This document shows positions 9,091 to 19,499 of a stretch of DNA of 28,482 nucleotides, piece by piece; the stretch's first letter is position 1, and every line of letters begins with the position of its first letter. Source of the stretch: Cyclostephanos tholiformis (taxonomy: Eukaryota; Bacillariophyta; Thalassiosirophyceae; Thalassiosirales; Thalassiosiraceae); the NCBI GenBank assembly GCA_036939975.1, contig JALLPB010000044.1, positions 1-28,482 on the forward strand. Direction: 5' to 3'. The position numbers were made by a program, and so were the translations under genes. The notes under the pieces are model-generated. The model saw only the letters and a program-made list of their open reading frames with translations, searched no databases and was not told the DNA's origin.

Positions 9091-9299
9091 ATTTAAAAAA
9101 TGTAAATAATTGCAATGAATGATATTTGTGCCATGTTTCCCTTCATTTTTCTTTTATTGGTTGGTTGTTGTATGGTTCCTTCAATCCGTCAAACCAAACG
9201 ATGAGCTCTTCCCCTCAAACCAGCAACAATGCAGTCCCTTGTTTTTAATAGAAATGATTACTCTCAGTTCTCATTAATTTTAGAACTCGTTGCCGCACC

Positions 9300-11105
9300 A
9301 TGCAAATTTTGTTTCGCCATGTTGATTCGGTTGTCCATCTGTCCCCAGCCCTCTTTGTTGCCCCCTCTCAATCCACCATCAGCATGATGGCTGACACCAG
9401 TGGCTCTCCCTTTGTGCATTCACCCAGCCCTCCCCTTTCTCCCTTGTCTCCTTTATCTCCCTACATCCTTTCTCCCTGGGCAGATTGTCTATCTCCCTCC
9501 ATCCGATCTCCCATGCCCGGTCCCATTCCTCTTGCCACGGGGGGTGAGACAAGCCCCTCCTACAATGACATCGATAAAGCTCTTGCTCATCTGGCATTTA
9601 TCCAAGTCGTGAAGGCTGCCAAAGAAAAGCACCAACTTCAGCAGCTTGATGGCATTGTGGAGACGAAAATACTGCCAAGAAAGAGAAAAAACATTACCCA
9701 AATATGCGATGGATTCGAAACTCCCAAAGGTATGTACCATGTGTATTCCCATCGTTCATCAGGTCTCCGCTCATCGTCAATCAATCACCTCTAAGTCATC
9801 TTTGGTCGATCAGTCAATTTTGCAATTCGTTCTCATTGGGGGTGGTATTGAGATCGTGCTGTTGTTTTTGTATGACACAATATGATATGCCAATGGAACA
9901 TAATAGTTGATTGTTGATTGTTAGCACATGCCATTCATCTCATCATCTGCATTGGATCGATTCCTCAAATGCCACCCCTCAAACCACGGCAATACCATTT
10001 CAATGGTTTCACCTACACTGCCGAAAACTACAATGTGAAAGCCAGTGCAGCTGTGCATGTCCAGGGAAATGGCAATTCCCGATCAATGGCACTACCGGAT
10101 ATCCTGATATGCTGAGAGGTAAGGCTCTCAAGCAACACAGCAGCAAGTGTGTTGTCATGAGCGGTCTTGATAGTTTCATCATTGATGGGCATCTCAACAA
10201 CAACAGCGATGACAGTAAAGCACCCCCTTCTCTTCCAGCGGACATTTCTTTAGTGAGAGTAAAGACAAAGGAATTAGCAATTGTCCACCTGAGTGTTCCT
10301 CCCGAGAAGATTTGGTGAATGGTAAAGAATTGGGCTGACTAGGAGTATGAGAGGAATTGGTTTGGTCTACACGAGGATCAGGTGAAAAACCTCATAAGAA
10401 ATGCCAGAACTAAGTTGGGTTGGGAACTTCATTTCCACTGTGGAGTTGGTACCAGAGTACAAGCTGATGTCTGACACTAATTGACCCTTTCTTTATTGCT
10501 CTGCAATGTTCTCTCATCCTGTCAAGACAGATGAGCTGACGAGGATAATGATCTTTGCTAATCCTTCTCTATTGGGCCTTCTCCAAGGAGCTGTTGACAT
10601 TTTTGTTGATGCCACCTTCAAGCCATACACCCCATATGGTTTTTATCAGTGCCTCATATTGATAGTGTATGACAACCAAACCAGTTCCTATTGTCTATGC
10701 TCTGATGTCACACAAAATGAAGCACTGTACAACCAAGTCTTCTTTCAGCTCAAGTGCATGACTAATGGTAAGATGGTGGTGAGGACCTACACCAGTGACT
10801 TTGAAAGGGCAGAGATGAATATGTTGTCAAAGCATTTTCCCAAGGGAATTCATGTGGGATGCTTGTTTCACTTCAAGCAAGCGTTGGTCAAGTTCTTGAA
10901 GGACCATGGATAAGGATATGAATTGGTGAGTTTCAAGCCTGCTATGGAGTTTGGCAGACTGGATCTTTTATGTGTCTTGCCCAGGTATGTGAAGTAATAC
11001 TTTTTGTCCGGCATGATGGCATTCCTAATCTTTTTTATTTTTTCTGTCTTGTATTAGGGATTAGGTGTTGAAGTATGGAATCCACTTTGTGCGGAGCTTC
11101 ATTGA
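9300..11105 (+). pseudogene. MULE transposase, 5' part, broken by stops
   Basis: Exon 1 (9300-9729) starts at an ATG in good context and encodes a Ser/Pro-rich N-terminus (SPPLSPLSPLSP) and a Lys-rich end. A GTATGT donor at 9730 and a TTAG acceptor at 9924 define a 195-bp intron that keeps frame into FNGFTYTAENYN. A Cys/His cluster in a shifted frame (CSCACPGKW then HSSKC) resembles a FLYWCH zinc finger. After in-frame stops near 10316, 10345 and 10470 comes the MULE core (10506-10913): VDATFKPYTPYGFYQCL with the first Asp (codon about 10608), TSDFERAEMN with the second (about 10797), then GCLFHF. A possible second intron lies at about 10984-11056. The frame then runs into the Copia target site at 11106-11110. 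Identity as MULE is well supported; the gene is dead. Confidence 0.75.
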
Positions 11106-11110
11106 ATGCA
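11106..11110. repeat. Copia target-site duplication, left (ATGCA)
   Basis: ATGCA directly abuts the left LTR and is repeated directly after the right LTR at 18117-18121. A 5-bp duplication is normal for Copia integrases. Confidence 0.9.
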
Positions 11111-11220
11111 TGAGAGAATCAAGTCTTGATTGATGATAGAATTGTGAGCTTAGAATTATTATTTCTATGAGTTTAAAAATCAAGACTGAAAACTTTTAAA
11201 ATGCTGTTTGCATTTTCACA
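11111..11220 (-). repeat. Copia LTR (3' LTR for the element)
   Basis: 110 bp, unusually short, reading TGTGAAAATG...CTCTCA on the element strand. It differs from the other LTR by one base (A versus T near 11138). It contains a compact palindrome, AATCAAG-A-CTTGATT on the element strand. Confidence 0.95.
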
Positions 11221-11229
11221 CTCCCTCGG
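11221..11229 (-). other. Candidate polypurine tract
   Basis: On the element strand, CCGAGGGAG abuts the 3' LTR start TGTGAAAA. The purine-rich run in this position is where plus-strand DNA synthesis of an LTR element is primed. Confidence 0.55.
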
Positions 11230-11258
11230 AAACGAAGAGAAATGATAATGATATGATA

Positions 11259-14200
11259 TTACCATCCGGATAATAATTTGTGAAGAGCAAAGAAACTATC
11301 ATTGTCTAAGGGTTTGGTGAAGATATCTGCAAGTTGTTTCTTGGTAGAGATGTACTTGATCTTGATATCACCCTTTTTGTTTGCTGTAGTATAAACCCGG
11401 TTTCGAAAATGATGGTACTTGATAGCAATATGCTTGGTACGTGGAGTAAACTTCAAAGACTCCGCCATGGCAATAGTGGAAAGATTGTCCTCATGCAGTG
11501 TAATGCAAAAATCAGTCATCTTGGTTGATGTAGGGATGATGCAACCAATTTCTTTGAGGAGATTTTGAATGGGAATTGTCTCGCGTAGTGCATGTGACAT
11601 AGCAATATATTCGGCCTCAGCTGTTGATAGTGCAATCTCTGTTTGAAGTTTACTGCACCACATGATAGGGCAATTTGCATAACAGATAACAAAACCAGTT
11701 CGTGAAAGAACACTATCAGCGTTTTGAGCATCCGCAGTATGCCATCCACTAGCAAAAGCTGCATCAGCATATACCTCGAGCCCTTTAGACATGTCAACTT
11801 TATAAATAATGCCACGGTCAGCTTGATCACAGAGATAGCGTCCGATCCGCATAATTGCAAGTTCGTGCGAGCGCATGGGGTTAATAGAAAATCGTGCTGT
11901 CTGATGCACAGCCATTTGAATCTCTGGGCGAACACTATTTGCAAGGTAACTCAACATGCCAACCGCGCCGCGGTACAGCCAAGGATGCTTTCGTGGAATA
12001 CCATCAAGATCTCGGATGAGCAATGGTTTACCAACAGGTGTTTCGCGGCCTTTGGTTTTGTTTTCATCCAACGAGAGAAAGTCCAAGATCCGACGAACAA
12101 GGAAAGGTTGACTCATTTCAAAGGATGTCGAATCAATATCGCGAATCAACAGACCTAAATACTTGTCAATACTGCCTTGATCAAGCAACTGAAAATGTTC
12201 ATCACCCTCTTTCAGAGAAGATATGACCGAATCAACAATAGACATATCAGTGCCAAGAATAATGCAGTCATCCACATACGTGAGAACAATGCAATCTTTT
12301 TGAAAGAAAACACATTTGTCAACTTGACTTTGGACAAAATTGCGTGAAACAAGTCCTTCACGAAGCTTTTCGAACCAGTTATATCCAGCCTGCTTAAGTC
12401 CATAAAGACTCTTGTTGAGTTTAAGAACATATTTGTGACGATCACTTTCAAGAACATCAGATGGGTTCACGCCAGCAGGAAGTTCCATATAGACCGGAAC
12501 ATCTAAATCTGCCTGAGGAAAAGCCAGAACGAAATCAATGCTTTTGGATTGAAGGCCATGAATCTTTGCAAGAATGAGTAGTAAGCGGACACTGGCCCAC
12601 GTGACGACAGGAGCATATGTATCCCAGTAATCCTGACCCCAAGTCTGCTGTCCGCCATGAGCACATAATCAAGCCTTATGCTTGTTCAACGTACCATCAG
12701 GGAAACGTTTGCGTTTAAAGGACCAAATAGCCATAATTGTCTTAGCACCAAGAGGTAAATCTTTACGTTGCATGAGAGTCCAGTGACGACGGCTCTCATG
12801 ATCATTAATCTCAATTTCCATAGCCTCAAAGAATTTCGTGCAATCAGCTTCACGAAGCATTTGAGAATAGGTAAAGGATTCATTAGAAGTTGCATATGCC
12901 TGCACTTGATGACAAATCTCGTTAATCGTGTCATCAAAGAGGCCATTGATTTGTTCATAATCATGTGCAATTTTGGCCACAAATGATAGTCGCTCATTAT
13001 TATCTGAATGAGGGATCAAGGTGGCAAAAGTCCATCGAATGCCAACTGAGTTGAAGACAGAAAGAAAAGAGAGCTTTGGCTTTTGAATCGTAATCCGTCG
13101 TAGTTGAGAATAGGGCATAGTGGAGCTGGCATAAGAGACAATTGCTGGGCCACCGTTGTTAATTCCATTTTGTGAAGCAAGTCTTGGAGATCTCCGAAGA
13201 CCTGATGTCTCAAGATTCATGAGCTGTGGAGCAATATGACAGTCATTGTTCGTGGTAGGAAGAGTTTCTCTGGTGGCAGAGACCGGGGCAGGAGGCAGCA
13301 AAGGAGGTTGGAGAAAATCATCGTTCTGAGATATTCCAGAAGCATCCAAATTACTAACTTGACGAGAAATGTAATCAGTTGGGAGCATTGTATGTGAACC
13401 ATCATTAGTGAGCGTTTCTTGGTCAATAAGAGGTCCATTGAGATTGTTGTCGCGAAGTGTAATGTCCCCAGATGTAACATCCGGAAACAACCATGTTTTA
13501 GCAAGATCAAAATGCTCATCGGTAACTGCTTCGCTCGATGATTCAACAAGTTGAGACCAATGAGGTGGAACCTCATTGTTCGCCATGTACGGGACTGTAG
13601 TGATCAGATCATCAAACACCACATGAAATTGCGGGGAAACGTGACCAGTTCGTGGATTGAGCACTAATGCAACAGAGCCTGCATGAGATGGTGAATGACC
13701 AACATAAATGCCGAGCCGCGAACGAGGATCCCACTTAGGTGCAACGCCAATACCAGATTGAAGACGAGACTCCAGAACGAAAGAAGGTGAACCAAAAGTA
13801 TGATAAATCGAAGGATCAATGTAATCCTTGTCATGGCCAAAGAAAGTTGCCTCACAGCTTCGACCATCAGACCGCAAAGAGAGACGATTGAGTCTGTATG
13901 CCGCTTCTTTAAGTGCAAATGGCCACATCATGGTAGAAATGTAAGTTGGCCAATGTCTTTTGGCATGAAGAAGCAAAGTGCGTGAGATAAGGGTAAGTTC
14001 TTTGATGCGCCGTTCAACGATTCCATTCTGATGATGAGCCCCAACAGCGCAATATGTTATCTTTTGATTACAGTCTTTCACCGCCTGCTGAAAACCAGAG
14101 TCAGCAAAGCGTCCATTATCAGCGTGGTACGAATGAATTGTGACTCCACCTTCAAAGGCATGTCGCTCAAAAGCTGTCTTGGCAAACAAAGTCTCGTCAA

Positions 14201-16397
14201 GGGTAAGATCTCGCATAAGAGCAACGAAAACATAGTCCGAGAAATGATCCACAAAAATAGTTGCAGCCCAAATCCGCTGATTAGTCAAAAATCCTGCCAT
14301 CTGTGGGATGAGGCCGGGCTGAGCAGAGACTAGCTGATCAGTGCTAACACATTTTCCTGGAGCGTCATCCGAGTCTTTTTGAATGGAACCTTTTGAGCCT
14401 TTAGAACGCCATGGTCTCCGATGAGCTGTGCCAAAGACACAAGACATGCAAACTGGTAGTCTGTGCTTGAGTGTGATAAACTTTCGTGGGAGTTTACCTT
14501 TCTCAGCCAAAATGATCATTGCCGAAAAAGGGAGATGATTAAGCTTGCAATGCAAATTCATAAAGTCGCATTGAAGATCATCCAAAATCTGAGGACTGGA
14601 AATTTGCTCCAAATGACTTTTAGAAAGCTTTGGAAGCTCGGCCGCATATTGCTCAATAGAAACAGGAATAGAGCCAATGTCCGGAGCATTTATTGACGAG
14701 AGTAAGCTTCCATCAACAAGAAATTCATGTCCATTCGAATTCTTCACTTTGTGCCGAAGAGTATCATCCAAGTAATGTGGTCCCAAGTATGTAACCTCGC
14801 GTGTATTCCCTTTGCCATCCTTCATGATGATGGATTCATTAAGCATGAAAAGTGTATTAATGTCATCATCACTGTCATCTGGAATAGGATCAGCATCAAT
14901 CTCGGCTTCCTCATAAGGTATTGCATGTAAATTTTGGGTGACAACAGTTTTGTTTGTAACTGAGTTTGCAAAGGACTTATAAGCGCGGAAACCTTTGTCA
15001 AAGAGAAGTTCAGGCAAGCCAGAGACGGGTGTAGGAAAGGTTTTGCGGAATTGCCCAAAAGACCAAGTGAGAATATGCGTTGAATAACGTGATTCGATCC
15101 GTGTATCTTCATCTGGGTTGCTGTTGACATCAATGAATTTCTCAGCAAGGCGTCTTGTTGAAAGCAAATTAACCGGTGAGTTGGGATGATATAAACAGTT
15201 GTCCAAAATGAAAGTGTGTTGACGACCATCATCATCAAAGAGCCGGAGACGAACAGTGCCTTCCTGTAAACAAGCTCCTGTGCCATTCGCAGTAGTGAGA
15301 CTTTTGTTCGTTTGTCGAAGAGTGCTTGGGATGAATTTATTGATATCATTGCAAATGTGACCAGTACTCGAATTATCACAGACAAAGAAGATCGAGTCGG
15401 TGTCAAAATGAACTTGAGTATTCAACTGCTCAAGATCAACATCAGCAAGTGAAGTTGCTAAGCAATGCATTTGGGAAGCGTTGTCCAATGAATTATCTCC
15501 CTTGGATATGTCCAATGGGACTCCCTCGGAAGAAGTAGTGACAGCTTCCGTAGAAGGTGTGAATGAGCCATCTCCCTCGGAAGCAAGTAACAATGAATTG
15601 ATAGATCTTGTAGAATAGATTCGATAAGAAGAAATGCTTGTCAAGACCAAAAAGATTCCCAATGTGGAAAGAAGAACCAAGAATGATGAAAGTATTCCCT
15701 TCGGTGGTGATCTTGTTCTGAGGTTACACACAATCTTGGATCCAATCGAAAAATGCGAAGTGCAAAATGAGCGTGTAGTGGTTGAAACGTCATTGGTGAC
15801 ACCATCTTCGGATGAAGGTCCGCCAGCAGTCTTATTAATACTTGTTGGGTGAATCTGATAGTATGAAAATAAACATAGCCGTGAATCATATCCTTTGATG
15901 GAAGAGATTGTTGATGAGTCAGCGAAGGATCGAACACGAATTCGGCGGCGATGGCTGCGCTTGACCCAGCGTGGAGTGGCTCGTGAACGTTCTCTCCAAT
16001 GAAATTTGCTCTCATATTGCTTGTGTTTTAGGAAACGTCCATGCCCGTTTGGATCTTTGAGCATAGCAATGATTGACCGTCCATTCGGGTGCCATAGAAG
16101 TGTCCAAAAATATATTGGGATTGCAAAGAACCAAGCAACCGTATGATGGAAGTGGGAAATGATGAACATGAAACTTGGAAGGAATAAATATGATAACCAA
16201 TCAAGAATCTCCATTGATAGATCAGTCTCCAAATAGCAAATCACGTAGTCAAAGATGTTCATGAGCGAAAGTAGAATCTTGATAAATGCATGAAGAATTG
16301 TGGGTATAAGTAAGGTCATTCGAATCGGGAGTAATGAAATAAAGCAAAGAATCGCTAGTATCCAAGTACTACTCCACCCGTGATTCGGACCTACTCG
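11259..16397 (-). pseudogene. pol: Copia pol (membrane module, protease, integrase, RT, RNase H) with one in-frame TGA
   Basis: Polyprotein for retrotransposition, one frame from the frameshift site to the stop at 11259. Numbering is from the first Met (16319). Hydrophobic segments lie at about 1-30, 41-76 and 209-232, with more just upstream of the Met. Protease-like region: FDTDS (305-309), DNSSTGHIC (315-323). Integrase zinc finger: H590, H595, C624, C627. Integrase catalytic triad: D661 (STDQL), D734 (YHADNG), E769 (NGIVERR). RT includes KSLYGLKQAGYNWF and YVDD (codons 12278-12267). RNase H includes YADAAFASGW and TAEAEYIA, and the frame ends ADIFTKPL. The only break is TGA at 12669-12671, between NKHKA and LCAHGG. 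Arg is common at that site, so a CGA-to-TGA change is likely. The frame is otherwise open, so decay is minimal. Confidence 0.93.
12669..12671 (-). other. Premature TGA in reverse transcriptase
   Basis: In-frame TGA on the element strand, flanked by open, conserved RT sequence in the same frame (NKHKA before, LCAHGGQQTWGQDYWDTYAP after). It would truncate Pol before the RT catalytic YVDD. A single C-to-T transition in an Arg codon explains it. Confidence 0.85.
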
Positions 16398-17869
16398 TTT
16401 CCCTGGGCTTCTTCAAGGATTCTGTCGATCACTTCGGCAGATAGACCAGCTTGAGTACAGAAGGCATTTCGGAGTTTGTCATTTAGAACAAGTTTCTGAG
16501 ATGAAGCTTCAGTAGATGGCTTTTCTGCTGTGGACTTCTCTCCTTTGTTATTGTTCCGAGAAACACGACGTTCATCCAAGCGTGCTCTCCAAGAGTCATG
16601 CTCAGAAGATTTGTGGTCGGCGTACATTCCATTATGTTTAACCCCACCGCTGTAGTGATCTCCAGTGCACCAATGATAATCTTTCCCATTCAAGGTAACC
16701 GTGTCTTCTTTCTTGATCAATCGCCAAGGTGCAACGGTGTAGGGATCACGCTTAGAGCGACGAGAACCACCTTCAGGTGCGGAGGAAGCAATCGAAGGGC
16801 CTTTGTTGTTGTTGGATTTCATCTGAGTTGCGAAGGAGATGACTTGCTGTTCGAGCTTGGATTGCAATTCGGTGATCTTTGTTGATAAAGCAATGATCTG
16901 ATCCTTCTCTCCGATTTCGCGTTGCCACGTGCCATCTTCAAACATGTTGTTGTATGTTTTGACAATCTCACCACTGATGTAAGAAGCATCCCACTTGTCG
17001 GGATTCCCTCGAAGATACCTGTTTCGAATGATGCTGACTTCTGCTTTAAAGCTTTTGACTTCAACAGTAAGAGAAGCGTCAAGATAGTCCATGACATACT
17101 GAGATTCATGATAGGAACCGGGAACCTTCTGCTCAATCGAAATCCGCTTCGATTCCATAGCAGAATGCCACTTAACGATGTTGTTACCAAAGTCCACTGG
17201 CTTGATGGATTTGATTTTAGCAAGTTCAGCATAAACATTCGTTTGAACATCCGGTCTCATCAGCTTGAGAACAATGTTTAGAAGCGATCGGCCATCCATA
17301 ATGACTTCATCGGAAATAGAATTCGTCCACTGATAAGCTTTCTTGTGAATTTTAATCGCAGTCTGAGCATCGGGAGTCAGTAAAGCCATAACTTGATGAG
17401 AGAGAATGGTCGACTTCCAGCGTTCCATAAACTTCTTCTTGCCAAGTTTATTGAAGGTTGAAGAAGTTGCTCCAGAATTGAATTCGCCACGAGCTGTGGA
17501 CATGTCTTCAATGATCGTTGTTGTGGGAATGGACCAATTCCGAGTGCCCCAAGTTTCATTTGCATTCCTTGAGATAATGTCGTCATTGATCTTGTTCCAG
17601 GTTTCGATCATGTTGACGTGATCTTTGTAGGTGAAAGAGTTTGCATCAGTGGCATCCGTGTCGCGATTTGTTGGAACGTTGAGTAAAGATCCATAGCCAA
17701 ACTGAATAGCGAATTTCTCGATCTCTGCGGAGAAAAGATCACTGTTGCCTGGAATCAGATCAAAGCGCGTTTCGGGATGGAAGTCTTGCTTGGTGCCTTT
17801 ATCAAGGGAAATGAATTCCTTTGAGTTGGGAGCATAATAGTTGTTGTAAGGGTTCGTTGAGAACGACAT
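16391..17869 (-). CDS. gag: Copia gag (492 aa)
   Basis: Structural protein that would form the virus-like particle. The ATG lies 137 bp inside the 5' LTR. The central region is alpha-helical in character with the usual weak Gag conservation. A short coiled coil is likely at about 320-345 (EKDQIIALSTKITELQSKLE). Instead of a CCHC knuckle there is a His-rich cluster with one Cys: YHWC-x3-H-x6-H-x6-H-x4-H (C401, H405, H412, H419, H424), preceded and followed by basic residues. The stop TAG (16393-16391) comes two codons after GGA AAC, which forms a -1 slippery site with the preceding G. The reading frame is intact. Confidence 0.9.
   Translation of the reverse strand: MSFSTNPYNNYYAPNSKEFISLDKGTKQDFHPETRFDLIPGNSDLFSAEIEKFAIQFGYGSLLNVPTNRDTDATDANSFTYKDHVNMIETWNKINDDIISRNANETWGTRNWSIPTTTIIEDMSTARGEFNSGATSSTFNKLGKKKFMERWKSTILSHQVMALLTPDAQTAIKIHKKAYQWTNSISDEVIMDGRSLLNIVLKLMRPDVQTNVYAELAKIKSIKPVDFGNNIVKWHSAMESKRISIEQKVPGSYHESQYVMDYLDASLTVEVKSFKAEVSIIRNRYLRGNPDKWDASYISGEIVKTYNNMFEDGTWQREIGEKDQIIALSTKITELQSKLEQQVISFATQMKSNNNKGPSIASSAPEGGSRRSKRDPYTVAPWRLIKKEDTVTLNGKDYHWCTGDHYSGGVKHNGMYADHKSSEHDSWRARLDERRVSRNNNKGEKSTAEKPSTEASSQKLVLNDKLRNAFCTQAGLSAEVIDRILEEAQGNE
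16397..16403 (-). promoter_or_regulatory. Candidate -1 ribosomal frameshift site GGGAAAC
   Basis: On the element strand the gag codons read ca-G GGA AAC GAG TAG, so GGGAAAC is in the X XXY YYZ phase. Slipping back one base leads into CGA GTA GGT, which is exactly the pol frame, open from 22 bases before the gag stop. A possible stem TAGTA-CTTGGA-TACTA follows about 25 bases downstream. The heptamer is a known retroviral type; use here is inferred. Confidence 0.65.
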
Positions 17870-17985
17870 TTTTTAAAATAACGGCTCCAGAAAGTGAGAG
17901 AATCAGATTGAAGATCACAGAATGAATGATGAATTCAATATCTTGCGAATGCTTTGGGATTCGTAGTCACCAGTTGGTTATCTTT

Positions 17986-18006
17986 GAGTCGTTGGGTCTG
18001 ATAAAC
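17986..18006 (-). other. Candidate primer-binding site region
   Basis: The bases just inside the 5' LTR on the element strand read GTTTATCAGACCCAACGAC. They share TATCAGA with the common plant Copia site for initiator Met-tRNA, but the rest does not match, so the primer tRNA is not assigned. Confidence 0.35.
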
Positions 18007-18116
18007 TGAGAGAATCAAGTCTTGATTGATGATTGAATTGTGAGCTTAGAATTATTATTTCTATGAGTTTAAAAATCAAGACTGAAAACTTTTAAAATGC
18101 TGTTTGCATTTTCACA
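18007..18116 (-). repeat. Copia LTR (5' LTR for the element)
   Basis: 110 bp, identical to 11111-11220 except one base. Transcription of the element should start here on the minus strand. No TATA box or polyadenylation signal can be assigned with confidence in such a short LTR. Confidence 0.95.
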
Positions 18117-18121
18117 ATGCA
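18117..18121. repeat. Copia target-site duplication, right (ATGCA)
   Basis: Direct copy of 11106-11110. Taking out the Copia and one ATGCA joins GIHFVRSFIECI to DNEPIPKEELDIW, an unbroken MULE reading, which confirms the insertion point. Confidence 0.9.
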
Positions 18122-18854
18122 TTGATAATGAGCCTATTCCTAAGGAGGAATTAGATATTTGGAAAGGTTTTGGGACTATTTCATCCACAAGCAGTGGATG
18201 CTGATCCTCAAGTCTTGGAACATCTGCAAGGAAAAGGAGTTTGTATTAAGATGATCAACAGGACCTGTAATGCTGTGGAGAACTACAATAGGTATTTCAA
18301 CAGTCTATTTTCTAAACAGCCCAATATCATTGAATTCAACTAGATTGTTATGGAGGAATCCATATGCCAGACAGAAATCCTTCAGAAATCAGATGTGGTA
18401 AGAAGCTTGAAACAGTCCACCAGAAGTTTTTGTACTCAATATCCCTGAGGAATACTACAGTTTTAAGGATTATGTCAATAGGGATGATGAAGGGACTAGT
18501 AAGGGACCCAAAAAGACTGTGAACCCATCCAAAATTAAAAAGCAAGCAAAAACTGCAAACCCTGCAAAGAGTGAAGGAAAGAGGAAGTCAAGGGATGTGG
18601 GTGTGCATGTCGATGAAATTCCCTCCCCACCCTGCACACCCTTGGGATCGCTGGATGGGAACAATGGGGGCCGTTCAAAGTGCATCGAAAATAAAAAGAA
18701 ATTGAGTAGAGGTGAAAAAATGACGTCAAGGGATGTGGATGTGCATGTCAATGAAATTCCCTCCCCACCCCACACACACCCTTGGGATCATTGGATGGGA
18801 ACGATGGGGGCTGCCCAAATTGCATCAAAGAGAGAGAAATTGAGTATAGGTTGA
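18122..18854 (+). pseudogene. MULE transposase, 3' part, frameshifted
   Basis: Continues the gene of 9300-11105 after the Copia insertion. Pieces in different frames read DNEPIPKEELDIW, then FIHKQWMLILKSWNI, then INRTCNAVENYNRYFNSLFS, which is the typical MULE NRT-N-x-E-x-YN-R region. An in-frame stop occurs near 18341 and another shift near 18385. The tail from about 18475 is Lys-rich (KGPKKTVNPSKIKKQAK). It ends in two tandem copies of a segment containing SRDV[GD]VHV[DN]EIPSPP. The stop is at 18852-18854. Decay is similar on both sides of the Copia. Confidence 0.7.
18588..18845 (+). repeat. Tandem duplication of about 130 bp in the MULE tail
   Basis: The block beginning GTCAAGGGATGTGG (18588) recurs at 18724 with many matches, including TGAAATTCCCTCCCCACCC, GATGGGAAC and ATGGGGGC. 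Both copies are read in the same frame, so the duplication was length-neutral for the tail. Confidence 0.8.
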
Positions 18855-19078
18855 TGTGTGTCATTGTTTTTTATGTTTTGTTTCTGACTAGAGATGAGGA
18901 GAGAATTATAGACGCAATAATAATTTGCTATTAAAATGGTCATCATTAATAATATAGATGACCCCCCATTCACATACTCATTTGTAGACATAAACACTGT
19001 GCCACCGCTCTAAAAGTCATTGCCACAACATGCATCACCCCCCATTGCCTATACCTCACCACGATTTTTACTAGATGC

Positions 19079-19324
19079 CTACTCCTCATCTCCCCCTTCC
19101 CCTTTTTTAGCAACACCTCCACGTGCAGTCGAACAACTACCTCCATTCTCTGGTTTTTTGTACAGATGTTTGGTAGCCAGCTTGCTGGCCTTCTTGGCCT
19201 TCCTACTAGCAGCAACATCAGCATCACCAGAGCATTGGACAGAAGTCATTTGTGCAGTGGTTTTCATCCTAGGACCAGTCTTGTCGGGGATGGGATCACT
19301 CTTTTTGGAGTACGCAAGATTCAT
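19079..19324 (-). CDS. Lys-rich 81-aa ORF in MULE right arm, unrecognised
   Basis: ATG-started minus-strand frame within the element, opposite to the transposase. The product is basic, with ASRKAKKASKLATKHLYKK and a Gly-rich end. The frame is open upstream through a Pro/Val/Ala repeat (PVPVPVPALIPAPVPAPV) encoded by the G-rich minisatellite at 19329-19391. It may be the tail of a second element gene or nuclear-localisation-like debris; no family is recognised. Confidence 0.25.
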   Translation of the reverse strand: MNLAYSKKSDPIPDKTGPRMKTTAQMTSVQCSGDADVAASRKAKKASKLATKHLYKKPENGGSCSTARGGVAKKGEGGDEE

Positions 19325-19328
19325 GACA

Positions 19329-19391
19329 AGGACTGGGGCAGGGACGGGGGCAGGGATGAGGGCAGGGACGGGGACGGGGACGGGGATGGGG
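19329..19391. repeat. GGGACG/GGGGCA short tandem repeat
   Basis: The plus strand is built of GGGACGGGG and GGGGCAGGGA units over about 60 bases. It reads as a Pro/Val/Ala repeat on the minus strand. Four or more G-runs in a row could form a quadruplex. Confidence 0.8.
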
Positions 19392-19499
19392 AAAAGATGG
19401 TGGGAACTGAGTCGATGGTAGATTACTTCATGACGGGGAAGACTGGGGTATCAAGATCCCACTCTGGGAATCCGGATGAAACGCCAGTGTTAAGGCTAT

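Larger units (their letters stand above)
11111..18116 (-). mobile_element. Ty1/Copia LTR retrotransposon (7,006 bp), CoDi-like
   Basis: Complete element on the minus strand: 110-bp LTRs at both ends, gag, pol in the order protease, integrase, reverse transcriptase, RNase H, and a 5-bp target duplication. The LTRs differ at one position, so insertion is recent. It sits inside a MULE transposase gene. Integrase before reverse transcriptase marks the Copia order. Similarity to diatom CoDi elements is judged from motifs only. Confidence 0.95.

Noticed and set aside
8642..9109. 155-codon Cys-rich ORF after the helicase
   Set aside because: It is produced by the 152-bp tandem repeat in the MULE arm; the other two frames are open in the same way.
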